This document shows positions 42,026 to 51,974 of a stretch of DNA of 64,000 nt, piece by piece. The stretch's first letter is position 1. The number at the start of each line of letters is the position of its first letter. The stretch spans positions 1 to 64,000 of the forward strand of contig SOEU01000007.1 in the NCBI GenBank assembly GCA_021646415.1, read 5' to 3'. The DNA is from Candidatus Brocadia sp. (GTDB lineage: Bacteria > Planctomycetota > Brocadiia > Brocadiales > Brocadiaceae). Below the pieces are notes generated by a model, which worked only from the letters and a program-made list of their open reading frames with translations, was not told the DNA's origin and did no database searches. A program made the position numbers and the translations under genes.

Positions 42026-44284
42026 TTAAAAACTCCTTTCGTCAAAATCATCAATTTCTTCTATTTTCTTCGTCAACCCTAAATCTTCATCATAAGTGAA
42101 TGCTTTGTCCAAAAATGCAATTTCATATTGTTTGTCTATCACGTGATATGGTCTGGAAATATTATGCTTTTTTGCATAATGAGTTACATAGTAAAGCGGA
42201 GTAGGAACTTTGTGTTTCTGAATATCTTTTAAGATATTTGCCCTCTGTTTTTTCCTCTCATCGCCTTTTAATTGAGAATTTATGCTTTTAAGTTTTTCAT
42301 ATTTTTTTTCTATTTCTTCTTTATACTTCCAAGGAATCAATTCTATTGTGAGTACATCTCTGAACGCCTTCTGTGATTCGGCACTTATCAGAAATTCCCA
42401 TCCGCCATTGAGAATATCATCTATCTTTTTCCATTCTTCCAGATACCTTGATTTTAAAGAACATAAACTTTCTTCGCAATAAAGTGTCTTTACCATTTTC
42501 CTTTTCTGTTCTGATATCAAAAATTCTGTATTTTCCAATGCCTCATTTAAAAGTTCTGTTGTCTTCTCTCTCAGACTTTTCTCATAAACAAAATTAACAC
42601 TTTTTTCGTCTACACTACAGGCAATAACTATATTATGTTCTCCCTCATAGTCAATTTTTCTGTGTCTCCATATTCTGCCCATCCTTTGAACTAACGAATC
42701 TATCGTGGCTATTTCAGTAAAGAGATAATCAAAATCAATATCTAAAGAAGCTTCTACAAGCTGTGTAGAAATCCAGATAAAGCCCCTTCCATCAACATAA
42801 TGTCCGTTCCCATCTTGCTTGCAATGTTTTTTTATAGACGCTTCTTTTTCCCACCGCTTATTCCTGATAAATCTGCTGTGTAAAATGTTTAGCCGCTCCA
42901 ATTCAGCTCCCGCGAGCGATCTTCTCAGTGTTTCATATAGATTCTGCGCAGCGCCAACAGTATTTGTTATTACCAGCACCTTTTTATTCAAACGGAATTT
43001 ATCAATGATATCCTGTGACAAGTCTGATAGGTTTTTGTCTTGCTCAATTCTTACTTTGTGCCTTTTAATAGTATCAATTGTATCTTCATCGTCTATAACG
43101 ACTTTTACCCCAATTTTGTTCAGTTCCAGAGCAACCTTTTCAGGCAGAGTAGCTGTGATTATTAAATATCTCGTGCCCAATTCTTTTGTGTCCTTTATCT
43201 GATGCAAAATAGGCACAATCTGTTGCGGAGAGAAACCCTGAATCTCATCAATCACAACATCCGAATATGCAAGAGTAGCATAAATCTTTTCATAAGTAGG
43301 ATATTTAAAAGCGGCTGTAAATAACTGGTCAGCAGTGCAAATAGTTACAGGTTTTGATAATATCCTCGTTTTCTCGTAGTCTTTGACAACTGAAAAATCC
43401 TCATCTTCTCCGCTTTGATCGCTATCCAGCATATAAAAAAGCGATGTGGAGTGAAGCAGCCCCACTCTTTGCTTTCCATATATGTCTTTCAATGTTTCAT
43501 ACATAGCATTCGTGGACGACCTATTTGGAAGCACATAAAACTTCTTTCTTTTACTCCACAAAACTGAAAGCCCTGTCTTACCAAGCCCCGTATCAGCCAC
43601 AATACAGGCATTATCCAGATTCTTAAATTTCTCCTGAAACGGTCGCAATGGCTTATCGTTAATATAGTTCTTAAACAAAACCGTTCTATCATCTCTTATA
43701 GGTTCTTCTTCTACTTCCAGTCCGGCAGAAGAGGCGTGATCAAGGCGGATTAAAAGACCTGTTATAAGTATTCCTTTCTTTAAGTTCTCAGGCGTGCTGA
43801 ATATCCTGCTTTGCAATCCCAATATATCTATATATTCATCTACTATAGGCTCATAATTATTAAACCCCTTCAACAAGGTATCCTTTATTTTAATAAGGCT
43901 ATTCTTTAAGGTAGAGTTGTTAAACTGCCATGCTGACTTTACAAGTTCATATTGCCTGTTATGATGACTGACTATTGCATTGACAATAAAGAATTTTGCA
44001 ATCCTTTTTAATGCTTGTACACTATCAAGGAAAAACAGCGGCGATATTAAATGGTGTAATAAAACTTCTTCATTGCGATTACCTAATATTTTTGTATAAA
44101 AACTCTTATTAGCTTTGCCGTAATCATGATATTCAATTGCCATATTAAGCAACTTCCAAAAATCTTCCTGCACATTTAAATATCCGCTTTGACGCAATAA
44201 GTCGCTGTTTTTCAGCAATTCATCGTTATGCTGTCTTATCGTGGTTTTGTCAGATTTTGCAGGGTAAGAGTCAGGACTATTCAT
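42026..44284 (-). CDS. cas3: Cas3 HD nuclease-helicase
   Basis: 752 aa. The N-terminal HD domain has H19 and H53-D54 (EYHDYGKANK) and NAIVSHHNRQYE. The SF2 helicase has Walker A VADTGLGKTGLS near 226, the DEVQ-type box VVIDEIQGFSP, ITATLPEKVA, STQLVEASLDIDFD and the arginine motif QRMGRIWRHR. It is recruited by Cascade to unwind and degrade target DNA. It overlaps the cas5 3' end by eight bases. Confidence 0.96.
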   Translation of the reverse strand: MNSPDSYPAKSDKTTIRQHNDELLKNSDLLRQSGYLNVQEDFWKLLNMAIEYHDYGKANKSFYTKILGNRNEEVLLHHLISPLFFLDSVQALKRIAKFFIVNAIVSHHNRQYELVKSAWQFNNSTLKNSLIKIKDTLLKGFNNYEPIVDEYIDILGLQSRIFSTPENLKKGILITGLLIRLDHASSAGLEVEEEPIRDDRTVLFKNYINDKPLRPFQEKFKNLDNACIVADTGLGKTGLSVLWSKRKKFYVLPNRSSTNAMYETLKDIYGKQRVGLLHSTSLFYMLDSDQSGEDEDFSVVKDYEKTRILSKPVTICTADQLFTAAFKYPTYEKIYATLAYSDVVIDEIQGFSPQQIVPILHQIKDTKELGTRYLIITATLPEKVALELNKIGVKVVIDDEDTIDTIKRHKVRIEQDKNLSDLSQDIIDKFRLNKKVLVITNTVGAAQNLYETLRRSLAGAELERLNILHSRFIRNKRWEKEASIKKHCKQDGNGHYVDGRGFIWISTQLVEASLDIDFDYLFTEIATIDSLVQRMGRIWRHRKIDYEGEHNIVIACSVDEKSVNFVYEKSLREKTTELLNEALENTEFLISEQKRKMVKTLYCEESLCSLKSRYLEEWKKIDDILNGGWEFLISAESQKAFRDVLTIELIPWKYKEEIEKKYEKLKSINSQLKGDERKKQRANILKDIQKHKVPTPLYYVTHYAKKHNISRPYHVIDKQYEIAFLDKAFTYDEDLGLTKKIEEIDDFDERSF

Positions 44285-44954
44285 TTAACCAACACAACAC
44301 ATGAGTATTGCCTTCCTTATCTTTGCTGACAACAATCTCATTGCTCACACTATAATATTTGGGAACATCCATAAATAGCAGTCTTTTATAATACATTTTT
44401 AGGTATCCATCATCTAAGAGCGCCTTATCACTATCTATAGGAACCTTAAAAATTCCAATTCCATGAATCTGATGATTAAATGGAACATATAGGTTTGCGT
44501 CATTGTTTATAATTTTTGTCAAGCTAATATCAATTACATCTTTTTTCGCTATTTCAACCTCGCAACAGGATACATGGATTATTACATCTTCCCTCCGTCC
44601 CATTCTTTGAACATTATGGATGGAACTAACTATTTCTTTCTCATATGGACTATCCACATGTATAAAATGGCTGATGTTATATAACTCCTCAATAGGCACC
44701 TTGTTAGACTTATATTTACCTTTATCGCCTTGTGTAGTTTGATGATTAATAACTATATGCCTTGCTTTGCCTTCATATTTGCCCGAAATAGCAAGCCGTG
44801 TATTGTCCTTATTTATAGAAAGATAGCCTGTAATATACCGTAAAAGCCCATACACGGTTGCAGGCGGCACAATAGGAAATGACAACATAGGATTTCCTAT
44901 TTCTGGAATCCTATAACAGGCTATCGGTTGTAAAATATCAAGCCTGATCATCAT
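44277..44954 (-). CDS. cas5: Cas5 (type I-B) Cascade subunit
   Basis: 225 aa. The family start is clear: RLDILQPIACYRIPEIGNPM LSFPIVPPATVYGLLRYITG. RAMP-type fold. It caps the 5' handle of the crRNA in Cascade. It starts at the last base of the cas7 stop (TAATG), and overlaps cas3, so cas7-cas5-cas3 are translationally linked. Confidence 0.92.
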   Translation of the reverse strand: MMIRLDILQPIACYRIPEIGNPMLSFPIVPPATVYGLLRYITGYLSINKDNTRLAISGKYEGKARHIVINHQTTQGDKGKYKSNKVPIEELYNISHFIHVDSPYEKEIVSSIHNVQRMGRREDVIIHVSCCEVEIAKKDVIDISLTKIINNDANLYVPFNHQIHGIGIFKVPIDSDKALLDDGYLKMYYKRLLFMDVPKYYSVSNEIVVSKDKEGNTHVLCWLNE

Positions 44955-46393
44955 TAAATCCCATAATAGCTTTTAACTGAAGCAAAAAGGCCTTCTTTAA
45001 AAGTTGATGCTTCACGCCCATAAAATATTGTTTTACCATTTGCCACATTTGATAATTTGGTTTTATCAACCTTCAGCGGGCTATAGGAGCTAATCATGTC
45101 GTCTATATGATTATGGAATACTGGATTGGGTAGTTCTGCACTCCAAATTGAAAATACAGGACATAAGTTCTCAACTCGACCTTCTATGGTTCTATAAAGG
45201 TTACATATAGTATCAAAAAGAATTCCTAGCCGTCTGAATTTTTCTTCTGATTTTAAACTTATTTTAACCTTATAGTTATTGCCTTCCTTGTCAATACTTA
45301 TTGAAGCAATTCTTTCATTTCCAAGTTTTACAAACTCATCTTCAGGAACTTGAAATTTGAGATAATTTTTATAAATTTTGTGAAGCCATTTCACTTTCTC
45401 CTCATTTGAACCATTTGAATGAGGCTCATCAATTTTTTCTTTCTGTTGTTTACCGCTATTTTTATTTAATGTTAAAGTCAAAACATTACCAGTTATATCA
45501 ACTTTTGATATAAACTTTTCTATCCTATCAGATACTTTATTTCTGTCCTCATCTACTATATTAGCGTCATTAACTAAAAAATCTAAAAGGAATTTTGCGA
45601 GAGTTTTCTTTTTTGTAGCAGTATCTCCCTTAAGTTCAGGTAACACCATATTCTTTTCTCCTAATGTTGTCTGGCCAACAGCCAATTTAATTTCATAGCC
45701 TTTTTGATTTTTGGTCAAATTAATATCCGGCCCCTCTTGAATAAGTAAAGATAATGAAGAAATAAAGTCGCTCATGGTCATAGGCATACTCTCATTGTCA
45801 ACATACGCCAAAGCGCCATAAAACGCAGCTAAGAATTCATCAACGCTCATTCCCGCGTTCAATTCAAGCTCATCATCAGAAATCTTAGTTGGAATTAGAA
45901 TTTCCTGCTCTCCAAGTCTATCAAGGTTTATAAGACCACTGACCTTATAAAGGCCTTGAAAATGCTCTCGATTATAAATACTGGTCTTATCTGTCCCAAG
46001 CTCCTTTGCAAGAGCCATATTAGTTAGAAACTCCATACAGCTTACATAATTATTGATTGAAAGACCATAAGTAGTAACAAGAACGCTTTCCCTATTATGA
46101 GGAATAGGCTTAGCTATCATTGTCCCTGCAAAATCAAACTCCTCGCTATCAATAATGGTTGATATTCTCTGCGTTACCCCACCTGCTGATGACACAGCCG
46201 ATTTTCTCCAGTTCTCCTGCCCTCTTTCAACAGCCCTGTTCCAGATAGCTCTTTTATAAGCCTTATCCGAGAAAAAAACCTTTACCCCTTTTTGAGTAGA
46301 GACTTTTTTTACTGATGATATATTGCCTATACTGTCGTTTCTGTTAACAACGCCAGCTTCAATAAGATTTGTAAAAGTTAAAACTTTACCCAT
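44954..46393 (-). CDS. cas7: Cas7/Cst2 backbone subunit, long form
   Basis: 479 aa, about 130-150 more than I expect for Cst2/DevR proteins. The N-terminal region LTFTNLIEAGVVNRNDSIGN, SAVSSAGGVTQRIS and YGLSINNYVSCMEFLTN with RDH-like loops fits Cas7 of the Tneap type. The C-terminus FSIWSAELPNPVFHNHIDDM... is family-like. The extra sequence is in the middle (about 245-345), Lys-rich. It forms the helical backbone along the crRNA. It is 15 bases after cas8. Confidence 0.88.
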   Translation of the reverse strand: MGKVLTFTNLIEAGVVNRNDSIGNISSVKKVSTQKGVKVFFSDKAYKRAIWNRAVERGQENWRKSAVSSAGGVTQRISTIIDSEEFDFAGTMIAKPIPHNRESVLVTTYGLSINNYVSCMEFLTNMALAKELGTDKTSIYNREHFQGLYKVSGLINLDRLGEQEILIPTKISDDELELNAGMSVDEFLAAFYGALAYVDNESMPMTMSDFISSLSLLIQEGPDINLTKNQKGYEIKLAVGQTTLGEKNMVLPELKGDTATKKKTLAKFLLDFLVNDANIVDEDRNKVSDRIEKFISKVDITGNVLTLTLNKNSGKQQKEKIDEPHSNGSNEEKVKWLHKIYKNYLKFQVPEDEFVKLGNERIASISIDKEGNNYKVKISLKSEEKFRRLGILFDTICNLYRTIEGRVENLCPVFSIWSAELPNPVFHNHIDDMISSYSPLKVDKTKLSNVANGKTIFYGREASTFKEGLFASVKSYYGI

Positions 46394-46408
46394 TTTAAAT
46401 CTCCTGTC

Positions 46409-47893
46409 TTATTGTTTAATTTTTTCACTTGTACACATCAATGCCAGTGCAACAGCAAGACCTGCTTCCTTGTAATTAAAATCTGCCGAAGATAGCTTTG
46501 ATACCATAGAACAAGGCATCGGAACTTCTGAATAAATGGACAACTGTAAAAGGGTTTCCATCAGTTTCACCTTGCTTTCGTTTACAGCATCACGCAGAGA
46601 AGCAGAAAAAGACACAGTCTTATTTTTTGCTGCATTTCTGCTCTTGCCTGCATAAATCTTTGCCCTAACATTATCACCGAACTGTTTAAAGTCTTCTAAA
46701 GGATTCATATCCATTACCCCCTTTGATTTTAAAGAAATATTTAGCATAACCATTGCAGCATTGATAGCCTTTAAATCAAAACCCTGAATATTTTTATTGC
46801 CGCTTGCCTGTTTTATTACACAATTGACAATAAGATCAATTATTGTGGTTAAATCTTCTCCGTTAATCAGGCATACTATTGTGTCCCGAAAGGCGCGTAT
46901 TATAGGAGTCTTTGACTTACCTACAAAATCATCCTCGCTTAGCTTTTCAAACAATTTGTAATTTTCATAAAAAAATTGAAGAACGCGTGAGGTAAGAGGT
47001 AAAAAATCAATATCGGGCTCTTGCCCGCTGAATCTCATTTCAATAAAAAACTTATCCATTATTTCAGTCTGAACTCTTGCCGTATGCTTTATATATTCTA
47101 GTATATATTCCTCAAAAGACCTTTCAGCTATAGCATTATCTTTTTCCATGATAGATAGATTTGAGGAATAAACAAGATACTTTTCATTTGTCTTTGTTGT
47201 AAAAGTTCCATAGCTCGCAAAAAGATTTAATGCCGAGCAATATGGACAAATATAAATTGATGGCTCCTCAAACCAATATAAATTCAAGGCAGCAGGCGCA
47301 AATAAAAAATTCTTTCTATTTAATGACTCCCCTTCGTATTTCTGGCAGAAATCGCAGGATTGCCTTGATAGCCCTTCATTTGGTTTTGTTTTTTTAATAA
47401 ATTTCTCGACAAGTTCTTGATAAAATATATCACTTTTAAAACTGTCTTTTTGAGCCCCTTTCATCTTATGAGGATTTAATGTATTGTGATGGGATATATT
47501 CATCACATTTAATGCCGTATATGCTGCCCCGGCAACTTTTATGCTATTGATGACTTCCTTATTTTCATCTTTGAAAAAATCAGTTAATAAAGCTATGAAC
47601 TCCTCAAATGTTTTATTACCACTATCTTTAATAAGTCTTTCAAAATCGCTATCTCTCCCTGAATATTTTTTTGCCTTAATTTTTTTTGCAAATGCCTCAA
47701 GACCTTTAAAAGAGTAACCGTATAAATATGCATAATGCCCTACCTCAGGCCATGTATCTTTATTGACTGTCAAGGAGAATTCATCACTTTTATATTGAAC
47801 ACCAAAAAAATCCAATACCCTTTTTAAACCCAAAAGCCCAATATCGTATTGAAAATTTCCAGTAAGCTCAAATCTTATCTTGTCTTTCTCCAT
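46409..47893 (-). CDS. cas8b: Cas8b/Cst1 large Cascade subunit with CxxC-CxxC finger
   Basis: 494 aa; GGGGGAGAAT before the ATG. A zinc finger of two CxxC pairs (SCDFCQKYEG near 180 and YICPYCSALNLFAS near 215) defines the Cst1 CXXC-CXXC family. The remainder is mostly helical. It recognises the PAM and starts R-loop formation. It marks the system as type I-B, Tneap-like. Confidence 0.9.
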   Translation of the reverse strand: MEKDKIRFELTGNFQYDIGLLGLKRVLDFFGVQYKSDEFSLTVNKDTWPEVGHYAYLYGYSFKGLEAFAKKIKAKKYSGRDSDFERLIKDSGNKTFEEFIALLTDFFKDENKEVINSIKVAGAAYTALNVMNISHHNTLNPHKMKGAQKDSFKSDIFYQELVEKFIKKTKPNEGLSRQSCDFCQKYEGESLNRKNFLFAPAALNLYWFEEPSIYICPYCSALNLFASYGTFTTKTNEKYLVYSSNLSIMEKDNAIAERSFEEYILEYIKHTARVQTEIMDKFFIEMRFSGQEPDIDFLPLTSRVLQFFYENYKLFEKLSEDDFVGKSKTPIIRAFRDTIVCLINGEDLTTIIDLIVNCVIKQASGNKNIQGFDLKAINAAMVMLNISLKSKGVMDMNPLEDFKQFGDNVRAKIYAGKSRNAAKNKTVSFSASLRDAVNESKVKLMETLLQLSIYSEVPMPCSMVSKLSSADFNYKEAGLAVALALMCTSEKIKQ

Positions 47894-47902
47894 ATTCTCC
47901 CC

Positions 47903-48126
47903 CTACTTTCCCTCTTTCCCGAATTCTATCTTTCGTTTTTTAGACTCCTTTACATCCCATAACTGGAGAGACTCTTCGGGAAGGTAACAAAGTCACCAGC
48001 CTTGATTTCTATCTTTTCACCATCCTTTGTTTCCACAACAACCTCACCCTCAAGGATATAGCACTCCGGCGGATTCAATTTTGCAAATTGAACCCATCAT
48101 TCGGATTCTTTGTTAGCCATACTCAT
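47903..48126 (-). pseudogene. Decayed small cupin protein gene
   Basis: From ATG 48126: MSMANKESE, then TGA, then WVQFAKLNPPECYILEGEVV VETKDGEKIEIKAGDFVTFP KSLS, a DUF861-type cupin core. The first frame ends at 47950, but another frame continues WDVKESKKRKIEFGKEGK to a TAG at 47903, matching the family ending (WDVKKP..). So one nonsense and one frameshift mutation. It lies between cas8 and the small ORF in the cas operon. Confidence 0.65.
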
Positions 48127-48148
48127 ATAAATTCTCTTGTTTAAATCA

Positions 48149-48203
48149 GGCACGGACAAACGAGTTTGTCATTTGACTGAGCGCTCACGACGAAGTCCGT
48201 GCC
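48149..48203. repeat. GACAAAC-GA-GTTTGTC palindrome in a larger inverted repeat
   Basis: GGCACGGAC (48149) pairs with GTCCGTGCC (48195-48203); inside, GACAAAC-GA-GTTTGTC (48155-48170) is a perfect hairpin. The same inner palindrome recurs at 60711-60726. Confidence 0.7.
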
Positions 48204-48275
48204 ACCCTAAAACCAGCTTAAAAAATCTGCTTAAATATTTCCAGAAATCCTTCTCCGGGAAACGATATGTCAAAT

Positions 48276-48482
48276 TCAATTCTTTAAACATGCATTCAGA
48301 ACCTTTGCTATCTTTATGTCAACCTCTATGCCTTCCATGAGATCTTTTGGGGGTAAGACGCCAAGAATGACTCCTTCTTCCCACATGGCTTCAACAATGT
48401 CCAATGCCTGCTCATAAGACATCTTTTTCTTTGCAGTAAATTCCTCTTTAAATTTCATGAGATATTCAGCATCTTTGATCAT
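48276..48482 (-). CDS. Small helical protein between cas6 and cas8
   Basis: 68 aa from the ATG at 48482, with GGAGGTAA 4-5 bases upstream; an earlier ATG at 48512 is less likely. MIKDAEYLMKFKEEFTAKKK MSYEQALDIVEAMWEEGVIL GVLPPKDLMEGIEVDIKIAK is helical and charged. I do not recognise it. Its position inside the cas operon makes an accessory role possible, but it may be unrelated. Confidence 0.65.
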   Translation of the reverse strand: MIKDAEYLMKFKEEFTAKKKMSYEQALDIVEAMWEEGVILGVLPPKDLMEGIEVDIKIAKVLNACLKN

Positions 48483-48530
48483 CTGATTACCTCCACAACC
48501 ACAAGTTTTCATGGCCGCGGCAACGTGTCT

Positions 48531-49382
48531 CTACATTATATTTTCCACCTCCACCATCCCAAACCCCTGACCTGTCCTGAGTCCAATACCCACCTGGTAA
48601 AGGGTCTGCAAGTCTCCCGAGTTACCTTTCAAGGTAAAACAACCCTGAAACGTGGTAAGGGTCATGTATGGCTTGCCGGTCTTTTCCCTGAAATCCCTCA
48701 AGGTATGTTTTACTACCTGTTTCTTGAGATTAAGAGGAATCAATTCCATTTTTCTCTGTAACCCTTGCCCCTTCTTTCCGTTCACTCCCCTTAAATCACT
48801 CAAGATTCTGTCATGAATTTCATTGAAATGGTCATTAAAAGACCGAAGGCTGAGGGCTGAAAACTGAGGGCTGACGTCTGATGAAATTTGAAAAGGCAGG
48901 ATAGGTTTACCGTCTCTATCTTCAATTAACACGGGAGAATTGGTCTTGAATATTACTTCATCTCCCCTGATCTCCCGTTCATTGAGCAGAAATATCTTCC
49001 CTAATTTGAGGATTATCTTACTGCCAAAGTCGAATTCTTTTATCTTCAGAAGTCCATTATAAAGATTTATCATGAACTGATAATCAGATGAGCTTACGTA
49101 AAAGGAAAGGAAACTATCGGGAGAAAAATAAAATACTGTATCTTCGACTTCGAATTCGCTATCTATTGTGATCTTTTCTTTTTTTGCAGTTCTATCGGAA
49201 GGGATTACCACATTGAAAGCAAATGGCTTTGCTTGCTTGGATTTGCAGGAGTCCCTGGCGGGATAGAGATACTGTTTATAACCGGCATCTGATTCGCCCA
49301 GTGCTTCCTTTATAAGGGCCATAAACCGATGCCGGTAGAGGATGGGTAATTTGTGGGTTTTTAAGGCTATCTTTATCCTCAC
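48531..49382 (-). CDS. cas6: Cas6 crRNA-processing endoribonuclease
   Basis: 283 aa. RAMP fold starting MRIKIALKTHKLPILYRHRF MALIKEAL and ending with the Gly-rich loop GIGLRTGQGFGMVEV. His residues in the first 20 (H10, H18) may be catalytic. It cuts the repeat to release crRNAs. Around residues 168-177 the coding DNA contains a direct repeat (CTGAGGGCTGA twice) that seems inserted in frame. Confidence 0.9.
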   Translation of the reverse strand: MRIKIALKTHKLPILYRHRFMALIKEALGESDAGYKQYLYPARDSCKSKQAKPFAFNVVIPSDRTAKKEKITIDSEFEVEDTVFYFSPDSFLSFYVSSSDYQFMINLYNGLLKIKEFDFGSKIILKLGKIFLLNEREIRGDEVIFKTNSPVLIEDRDGKPILPFQISSDVSPQFSALSLRSFNDHFNEIHDRILSDLRGVNGKKGQGLQRKMELIPLNLKKQVVKHTLRDFREKTGKPYMTLTTFQGCFTLKGNSGDLQTLYQVGIGLRTGQGFGMVEVENIM

Positions 49383-49613
49383 ATCCTATTTCCTCCTCTG
49401 AGCAAGTTAATGAGTAGTCCAACGTTGATAATTGTAAGTCTTTGGATAAGATTTTCAATATAAATTCCTTGAAAGACACACGGGAATTTTATCGTGGAGA
49501 TATTATTTTCAAAAAAAATCCAGAAAATACTTGATTCAGAAGTCCGTTTAATGTATTCTAACCCCGAATTTAACACCCTTTATTAAACCATTTTATCGAA
49601 AGGAGGTTGTTGG

Positions 49614-49889
49614 ATGAATAAACAGGAATTAGTTGAAATTGTAGCAAAAGAGTGTGAGATGTCAAAGGCTTGCGGGGAAATGGCTGTAAATGCCGTGTTA
49701 AATGGCATAAAGAATGGTGTTAAGAAGACCAAGGAGGTTCGCTTAATTGGCTTCGGTACCTTTTCTGTAAGGACCAGAAAGGCACGGAAAGGGCGCAATC
49801 CGCAGACGGGCGCTGTGATTAACATCAAGGCCAGCAAAACGGTAAAATTTACTGCGGGACAGGACTTCAAGAACGTCGTCAATAAATAA
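49614..49889 (+). CDS. hup: HU-family DNA-binding protein
   Basis: 91 aa; AAGGAGG 8 bases before the ATG. MNKQELVEIVAKECEMSKAC GEMAVNAVLNGI, then LIGFGTFSVRTRKARKGRNP QTG and INIKASKTVKFTAGQDFKNV V, the complete HU fold with the DNA-intercalating Pro arm. It compacts and bends DNA. The gene has its own promoter region (49383-49613) and is convergent with typA. Confidence 0.96.
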   Translation: MNKQELVEIVAKECEMSKACGEMAVNAVLNGIKNGVKKTKEVRLIGFGTFSVRTRKARKGRNPQTGAVINIKASKTVKFTAGQDFKNVVNK

Positions 49890-49914
49890 ATCATTCCCCT
49901 CTTGGATATACAAC

Positions 49915-49944
49915 AAAAAAGCAGGCTCCAGAGCCTGCTTTTTT
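49915..49944. terminator. Bidirectional rho-independent terminator
   Basis: A6-GCAGGCTC-CA-GAGCCTGC-T6. The 8 bp G/C stem flanked by A- and T-runs serves both hup (plus) and typA (minus). Confidence 0.93.
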
Positions 49945-50020
49945 GTTTCTTCCCGGATAGTTACAAAATTCGCTTTACACAAGGAATTTTAACCTTACAA
50001 GAAATTTATAAAATACCACC

Positions 50021-51883
50021 CTATGGCTTTTCTGTGGATGTCTCAACAGATTCAAGGGTTTGTTGTCTGCGGGTAATTCTCCGTTCGTTCTCGGTAAGGA
50101 GTTTCTTTCTCAATCGGAATGTTTTTGGAGTAATCTCCACTAATTCATCGTCTTCGATATACTCAAGGGCCATCTCCAGCGAGAATTCTCTGGGAGGAGG
50201 GAGTTTGATCCCTTTGTCAGCCGTCGCACTACGAATATTCGTGGCCTTTTTTGCCCTGATGACATTCACCGTAATATCATTCTGCTCACAGTGTTCACCC
50301 ACGATCATCCCCTCATACACACGATCACCAGGTTTTACAAACATTATACCCCTGTCCTGTAATCCATCCAGGGCATAAGCAGTTGCCTCACCTGCGGCCA
50401 TGGAAATGAGCACGCCCTGTATGCGATGGGCAATGTCACCTTTGTAAGGTTCGTAGTCATAAAAATTATGGTACATCACTGCTTCTCCGCGGGTAGAGCT
50501 TAAGAGACGGTTCCTCAGGCCGATCAGACCCCGGGAAGGCACTTTAAACTCAAAGTGGGTGATGTCCTTATCGGTATCCATACTGAGCATTTCCCCCTTT
50601 CGTGCCCCCATCATAGAGATCACCTGGCCTTCATATTCTTTTGGTACATCGATTACGACATATTCCACTGGTTCCGCTTTTTCCCCCTCCAGCTGCTTAA
50701 AAATCACCTTAGGTTTAGAGACCTGCAACTCATATCCTTCACGACGCATGTTTTCAATTAACACAGAGAGATGCAAGAGCCCACGCCCCGAAATACGAAA
50801 GGCATCCGGCGTTTCTGTATCTTCCACTTTGAGGGCTACATTTGACCGAAGTTCCCGATAAAGCCTTTCCCTCAGATTCCGGCTGGTAACGTATTTGCCG
50901 TCCTGACCGCTGAAGGGTGAATTGTTCACTGAAAATATCATAGATAGTGTCGGTTCGTCGATGCTAATTTTCTGCATAGCTTGCGGATTCTCGACGGAGG
51001 CAATCGTATCGCTGATGTCGACATCCTCAATCCCGGTTAAAGCAATAATATCACCAGCCTGTGCCGATTTTACCGACTGCCTTCCCAATCCCGTAAAGGC
51101 AAATAATTCCGTCACCCTGTGTACCGTATGCCGGTTGTTCTTGTCAATCCGCGTAACCTGCTGGCTTGCATGAATTGTACCATTAAACACCCTACCGATC
51201 CCAATTCGGCCTACGTAATCATTATAATCCAGTGACGTTATCTGCATTTGCAATGGTGCATTTGGATCACCGCTGGGTTTTGGAACGTAGTGCAAAATCG
51301 TGTCGAGCAGCGGGGTAATGTCTTTATTATCGCCCTCCAGGGACAACTTTGCATAGCCTTCCCGTCCGCTGGCATAAATCACCGTAAAATCCAACTGTTC
51401 ATCGGTTGCATCGAGTTCAACAAAGAGGTCAAAGACCTCATTCAATACCTCCGAGCAACGGGCATCGGGTCTATCAATCTTATTGATAACCACAAGGGGC
51501 CTGAGATTGTAACTCAAGGCCTTACGGAGTACGAACCGTGTCTGGGGCATCGTCCCTTCAGCTGCATCCACCAGCAATAAGACACCGTCGGCCATCTTGA
51601 GGACACGTTCCACTTCTCCACCAAAATCGGCATGCCCCGGCGTGTCAATAATATTGATCTTCACGCCTTTATAATTGATAGCGGTATTTTTGGCGAGGAT
51701 GGTAATACCCCGCTCACGTTCCAGGTCGTTAGAGTCCATAATCCTTTCTACATTTTGAATCTGCTGATTAGACCGAAATGTACCGCTTTGTTTGAGCAAT
51801 TGGTCCACAAGGGTGGTCTTGCCGTGATCTACATGGGCAATAATTGCCACATTCCGTATATCGTCTCGCACTAACTGTGTCAT
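50021..51883 (-). CDS. typA: Ribosome-binding GTPase TypA/BipA
   Basis: 620 aa. G domain: G1 [16 protein letters not shown]3 [17 protein letters not shown]4 NKIDRPDAR. Then EF-G-like domain II, domains III/V ([26 protein letters not shown]) and the TypA-specific C-terminus ([44 protein letters not shown]). It acts in 50S subunit assembly and stress adaptation. Confidence 0.97.
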   Translation of the reverse strand: MTQLVRDDIRNVAIIAHVDHGKTTLVDQLLKQSGTFRSNQQIQNVERIMDSNDLERERGITILAKNTAINYKGVKINIIDTPGHADFGGEVERVLKMADGVLLLVDAAEGTMPQTRFVLRKALSYNLRPLVVINKIDRPDARCSEVLNEVFDLFVELDATDEQLDFTVIYASGREGYAKLSLEGDNKDITPLLDTILHYVPKPSGDPNAPLQMQITSLDYNDYVGRIGIGRVFNGTIHASQQVTRIDKNNRHTVHRVTELFAFTGLGRQSVKSAQAGDIIALTGIEDVDISDTIASVENPQAMQKISIDEPTLSMIFSVNNSPFSGQDGKYVTSRNLRERLYRELRSNVALKVEDTETPDAFRISGRGLLHLSVLIENMRREGYELQVSKPKVIFKQLEGEKAEPVEYVVIDVPKEYEGQVISMMGARKGEMLSMDTDKDITHFEFKVPSRGLIGLRNRLLSSTRGEAVMYHNFYDYEPYKGDIAHRIQGVLISMAAGEATAYALDGLQDRGIMFVKPGDRVYEGMIVGEHCEQNDITVNVIRAKKATNIRSATADKGIKLPPPREFSLEMALEYIEDDELVEITPKTFRLRKKLLTENERRITRRQQTLESVETSTEKP

Positions 51884-51948
51884 ATCGCTCCTTAAATATA
51901 CTGCAAAATATTATACAACCAATACCTACGATTGCTTTAAAATAAAAA

Positions 51949-51974
51949 AGCCGCAACGAATAATCGTAGCGGCT
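51949..51974 (-). terminator. Terminator of the metal-efflux RND gene
   Basis: AGCCGCAACGA and TCGTAGCGGCT form a stem with one mismatch around ATAA; on the minus strand a T-run follows. It lies in the 317-base gap between the RND gene stop (52201) and the typA start. The rest of the gap holds no gene. Confidence 0.75.

Noticed and set aside
41782-42054. 90-codon frame starting MMILTKGVFKYVMTTLYILE, vaguely like a GIY-YIG nuclease
   Set aside because: Only the first few residues resemble the family; the rest is encoded by inverted repeats, and the key GIY..YIG pattern is absent.
42026-44284. Type III or other CRISPR type
   Set aside because: No Cas10 or Csm/Cmr genes are present; Cst1 CxxC finger, Cas7/Cst2, Cas5 and Cas3 with HD point to type I-B.
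48525-48761. Plus-strand 78-codon frame opposite cas6
   Set aside because: Antisense to the Gly-rich C-terminus of cas6; no independent support.
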